Shown one piece after another: positions 61,101-64,000 of a DNA stretch of 64,000 nucleotides. Source of the stretch: Lateolabrax maculatus (lineage: Eukaryota > Chordata > Actinopteri > Acropomatiformes > Lateolabracidae); assembly GCA_031216445.1 (NCBI GenBank), contig CM062214.1, positions 16,150,001-16,214,000 of the forward strand. Direction: 5' to 3'. How positions within the stretch are numbered: the stretch's first letter is position 1; each line of letters begins with the position of its first letter. A program made the position numbers and the translations under genes. The notes below the pieces were generated by a model. That model searched no databases and had not been told where the DNA came from. It worked only from the letters and a program-made list of their open reading frames with translations.

Positions 61101-64000
61101 ACGGCAGCTAAATTTGTATTTATCACACTTTTCTTTTTCACACATTTACTTCTACTTGTTGCATCTGAGTGCACTTCATCATTAGTCAACAATGTGTTTA
61201 CATAGGAATGTGCTCGATGTCTCACCTCATCCAGTACTGAGGTCAGGTCAGCCTTATCCTTTGGACTGGCCCGCTCCCTCTCCAACCACAGTAGCAGCTC
61301 AGGTTTCTTGTAGGGCTTTAAAGCCAGGAGATGAATGATGCGATCCCTCAAGGGCCGTTGTGCCACAGGGCTGGGAACCAGGCTCCTCTTGTTGCTGGGG
61401 GAGTGCTTGTGACTGCTATCTGAGCCTGATACCAGACCCTGCTTCCTCTGGACCTTCACGCACTTACCTAAGATCAAAACAAAGGGACACATAGTAGAGT
61501 TTCAACATGACATTTGTGGAAGATAAGGGTAAGTTTCTTCCGTCACAGTGACAGTGAATCAAAAAGTTATCATGGCAGTAATCTAAAGCTGTTTTTGAAT
61601 GGCCATACAGTCGCTACTCTACGCAAAACTAAAAAAGGGCAAGGAAATTATAACGGATCTGATAACAGGATTCACGTACGTTGACGGTATCTTGTAAGAG
61701 CACAGGCAACATATCATTCCTAATCCAGTCCTCAGGCCAGTTATACAAATTACACCCTGATTTCGAAAGAGAGGCCTACACAAGAGACACAACGTAATCA
61801 ATTTTATCTTCCTTATATCTCTCTATTGTCATGCAATCTGCTTTGTGCACAGGCAACCGATACAGTATGTGCAGCACTTTCAGCCCAATCTGAAAAAGCA
61901 ATTTACATACATAAATACCGTGAACACGGTACTGCGCTCATGCACCTTTCTGTGTCGGTGTGCAGAGGGAGTGTTGCTGGAAGTGAAAAACAGTGAAAGG
62001 GGTTGACAGTAAGGTTAGCCTACTGCTGAGTTAACAGAGGAGCACGGAAACTAAAGCAAGTAACACAGAGAGGCCCTTTCTTCCTGTCACAGTACTAATT
62101 CAGTTGGACCCGGGAAGGCAGTGCTTATAGATATCTGCAGACTGTAATCTCATTACAACTTTAAGCCATACTTTGGAGGTTTCTATAGGTTAAAGACTGA
62201 CAGCGCTTTCACAGGGACAACATGGTAGAAGTATAGTAATACTGTTAAAACATTCCAAAAGTAATTTTAGATTTAAGTTTTTGAAATCTAAAGTATTCCT
62301 TGTAAGATTCATATCCCCTGCAAAATGCAACAGTCTTGCCGGAGCTTGTTTCAACATCTACTGTGAAACATGAAGATATTCTCCACGCACTGAAACAACC
62401 TGTACTGCCACATTTCAGACAAGCAGCAACTAGAAACACTGTCTGACAGAAATACATTAAAGCAGCTTGAGGCAAGTTTTAAGACTCTCAAGGCAGCTTC
62501 TGTGGAATTATACTTTTCATGATGACACTTATGTCTCACTTTGGATAACTGACAGTAGTAGGACAGCTTACAGTATTGTGGGCGTATTTATGAGCAATGA
62601 CCAAATACTAAAAATAGCAACTGTTAAAAAGAGTGTATCGATATTATAAAGGAAAATAACTGAACATTAACATATTCAATTTATTTTTTTAAAAACTTTT
62701 CCAACGACACAACTTTCAGCTGCCTATTTGTCAGTCCCACCTTTACCCTGAATGCAACTGAACTTTAAATCGTACATTATTATCTAAATTGTGGACATTT
62801 TTTACTCTGCAACCTGTAATTGTGAGTTGGTATATGGACATTCACTATACCATTACTGCACCATAAAAAGACTGTCACCACAAAACGACTGTGTGCTCTC
62901 CACTGTATATGGCACATACTGCGATCCATAACCCATTTATTTCTCTTTTTGGTGTCAATGAGAAGGGAAATACAGTTATGTGCTTAAAAAGACTTGTTCA
63001 AGTAAAGTAAGATATCCTGCAACTTCTAACCAGGATCTCTCATATATTTTCCAACATTTATTACATGCATACATGTGCCAGACATGTTACATTTATTTTG
63101 TAAACGCCTCTGAGAGACTATTTCTGCAGCAAAGCATGCCATGCAATGTGTAGGGAACCATTTCCAACAGTTGGCTTCTACAGCAATTACCCTAAACGTC
63201 ATGTTTGTTGGTCTACATAGGGTGTTTCCATTCATAAAATATAATCTACACAAGCATTTAAATTCACAGGAGACCTCTAAATGTCATGAAGCCTCATGGC
63301 TCGATCATTTATAAAGTTGCAGCATGGTAAATTTAATGGACAATGACTCTAAAACCATGACTCAGACAAGGATAAGGCAGTGAATAAAGAAAATGAATTA
63401 CAAGAATGAGATCCTGCATGTTACACCCAGATCACCCCAGGTTAAGCGTGGCCTCTTCTTTAGATTTATCAAATGAAAATGAATTAAATTCCAGTCAGTG
63501 TAATTACATTTTAGGCAAAACTTCATCAGCATGAGACTTGTTAGCACATACTTCTGGCAAACTCAATCACATTAATGGTGCTGGCAGGCAAGCTGGCACA
63601 GTGCCTGGGCAATCTGGTCAAAATGAAAGGAAAATTACAAGAAAGAGAGGCATCCCTCTCGCATGAATAATTGCAACACAGCACTTTGATCAATTATGTG
63701 ATAACTTCCACACCATATGGCAATTACCAGCAGGATGAAGTGGCGAGAAGCAATGATTTAGATGCTTTCTGGGAACATGAAAACTCTCTGGTTGTCTGTC
63801 CTTGATCCCTACGTGCTTGAAGGTTGCCACATAAAACTGAGGCTGGATGATATAACAGCATGTAGATACAACTATTAGACAAAAGCTTACTTGGCCCCGG
63901 CTTGATCTCAATTGCTGAGCGGCTCCAGATGTCCTTCTCCACCTGAGACATGCGCTCCCGGGTAGTCTGGTAGGAGTCGTCTGTGGCACAAACTGTGATC
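55084..64000 (-). CDS. ell3: RNA polymerase II elongation factor, ELL family (ell3-like), 3' nine exons
   Basis: ELL proteins suppress Pol II pausing and work in the super and little elongation complexes in the nucleus. Nine minus-strand exons join in frame with GT/AG junctions to 480 residues; the first ~110-120 residues lie past 64000. Visible (numbered from the first residue seen): ITVCATDDSYQ at 1-11 and an SRSA segment, from the N-terminal ELL domain; RPLRDRIIHLLALKPYKKPELL, the winged-helix part, in exon 61226-61467; DWPGY in the next exon; a long disordered Ser/Pro/Lys-rich middle with a KKKRSKKHKDKERER basic tract; and at the C-terminus the occludin/ELL coiled-coil domain starting ELPDYL. 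GTQEYK...YRKYKKKFPGYREEK and LSHIKGLI match ELL3 better than ELL or ELL2. The length is nearer ELL/ELL2 (human ELL3 is 397 aa). Family is certain, paralogue less so. Confidence 0.92.
55555..55860. other. ELL intron sequence, nothing recognised
   Basis: The minus-strand frame at 55790-55557 has no domain and no conserved junctions. It is treated as intron. Confidence 0.5.
56177..56221 (-). CDS. ell3: ELL gene 45-nt exon (residues 429-443)
   Basis: A 15-codon exon, LMEDQILQKYRKYKK, bounded by CAG acceptor and GTAAGA donor. Phase 0 on both sides, so skipping it would keep the frame but shorten the coiled coil. Confidence 0.92.
56331..56502 (-). CDS. ell3: ELL gene occludin-domain exon (residues 372-428)
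   Basis: Starts after CTTTTTTTACAG; contains KYSTITALEQRQQYKDDF and AEYDEYRVLHARIG, the core of the occludin/ELL domain. Donor AAG|GTACTG. Confidence 0.95.
57009..57072 (-). CDS. ell3: ELL gene exon with ELPDYL (residues 351-371)
   Basis: A 64-nt exon. Acceptor CTATCTACAG, donor AT|GTAAGA. ELPDYLI marks the start of the C-terminal domain. Confidence 0.92.
57575..58031 (-). CDS. ell3: ELL gene disordered-region exon (residues 198-350)
   Basis: A 457-nt exon, acceptor CCCCTCTAG, donor G|GTATAA. Ser/Pro/Asn-rich with a lysine-arginine tract (KKKRSKKHKDKERER), a possible nuclear localisation signal. The plus-strand frame at 57559-57849 is its shadow. Confidence 0.93.
58180..58435 (+). mobile_element. 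Short teleost element (AGCTTAGCATAAAGACTGGAAAC type)
   Basis: Contains AGAGTTAGATGAAAAGATTG, AAGACTGGAAAC, GGAAACAGCTAGCC and GTAACAACAGC in the order known for a very common fish short repeat. Same family as 59925-60305. It lies in an ELL intron. Confidence 0.65.
58720..58834 (-). CDS. ell3: ELL gene exon (residues 159-197)
   Basis: Acceptor CTTTCCTCAG, donor GTG|GTAATT. Begins KLQPLHSSQLKSP, the family linker after LxRK, and is Ser/Pro-rich. Confidence 0.9.
59925..60305. mobile_element. Inverted pair of the same short element
   Basis: Left arm 59971-60043 and right arm 60141-60213 are near-perfect reverse complements (about 73 bp, with TTAGCTTAGC, GGGGGAAACAGCTAGCC and GGTAACAAAA in the left arm). 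Two partial copies of the element at 58180 appear joined in opposite orientation near 60083. A transcript of this ELL intron would fold into a long hairpin. Confidence 0.8.
60407..60531 (-). CDS. ell3: ELL gene exon with DWPGY (residues 118-158)
   Basis: Acceptor GTTTTTCAG, donor AG|GTGGGT. LKDELYRHVQKDWPGYLEEE is the conserved end of the winged-helix part of the ELL domain. Confidence 0.95.
61226..61467 (-). CDS. ell3: ELL gene exon with winged-helix region (residues 37-117)
   Basis: Acceptor TTGATCTTAG, donor GAG|GTGAGA. QRPLRDRIIHLLALKPYKKP followed by an ELL signature. The open frame beyond 61226 (toward 61052) is intron read-through. Confidence 0.95.
61470..63888 (-). other. ELL gene intron, nothing else recognised
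   Basis: A 2.4 kb intron. Frames at 61801-61619, 62539-62245 and 63253-63026 lack domains. Confidence 0.6.
63891..64000 (-). CDS. ell3: ELL gene exon, partial at window edge
   Basis: Donor CCAA|GTAAGC. It encodes ITVCATDDSYQ...SRSAIEIKPGP, the part of the N-terminal ELL domain that precedes the winged helix. The exon continues past 64000, so its true start and the first ~110-120 residues are not in the window. Confidence 0.92.

Noticed and set aside
61052..61225. Extension of the ELL exon frame beyond its donor
   Set aside because: GAG|GTGAGA at 61226/61225 and continuation in phase at 60531 show this part is intron.
63690..63989. 99-codon minus-strand frame starting MPQTTPTRL
   Set aside because: It is frame-shifted relative to the ELL exon at 63891-64000; the ITVCATDDSYQ frame is the one that continues into the next exon.

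Overview
This is a stretch of a teleost fish nuclear genome, probably a percomorph. It is AT-rich and intron-containing, with long non-coding tracts, simple repeats and many decayed transposon families typical of ray-finned fish. Coding sequence is a small part of the window. Three protein-coding genes can be assembled exon by exon with GT/AG junctions and continuous reading frames. (1) A gonadotropin-releasing hormone receptor on the + strand has three coding exons (14642-15157, 24771-24975, 25057-25517; 393 aa) and a probable 5'UTR exon near 13.8-13.97 kb. (2) pex11a, a peroxisome membrane-elongation protein, lies on the + strand in three exons (46107-46162, 46359-46474, 50264-50832; 246 aa). 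(3) An ELL-family RNA polymerase II elongation factor, best matching ell3, lies on the - strand. Nine exons are visible from 64000 down to the stop at 55084, giving 480 residues; the N-terminus lies beyond the window.

Layout: 0-13.6 kb holds no recognisable host gene, only transposon debris (LINE fragments, a tRNA-derived SINE, a gag-like relic, a ~0.5 kb repeat in two inverted copies and a multi-copy non-autonomous element). 13.6-27 kb is the receptor gene, with a 9.6 kb first coding intron and an 81 bp second intron. 27-45.6 kb is a gene-poor spacer with more LINE and short-element remnants and one unexplained open frame (32575-33000, - strand). 45.6-50.8 kb is pex11a, whose second intron is a nested stack of insertions. 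50.8-55.1 kb is the tail-to-tail space between pex11a and the ELL gene. 55.1-64 kb is the ELL gene, with two introns carrying copies of a common teleost short element.

The three genes do not form a pathway: they are a pituitary/brain hormone receptor, a peroxisome division factor and a nuclear elongation factor. Their adjacency is informative about evolution. In human, GNRHR2 sits next to PEX11B on 1q21, whereas PEX11A and ELL3 are both on chromosome 15. A GnRH receptor next to pex11a and an ELL3-like gene therefore looks like the other half of an ancient duplicated block. I found no CRISPR array, no rRNA or stand-alone tRNA gene, and nothing that convincingly forms a new biological system. 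The observations most worth checking are the synteny, the uncompressed ell3, the receptor's GC-rich first exon with possible alternative promoters, the inverted element pair in the ell intron, and the unassigned ORF at 32.6-33.0 kb.
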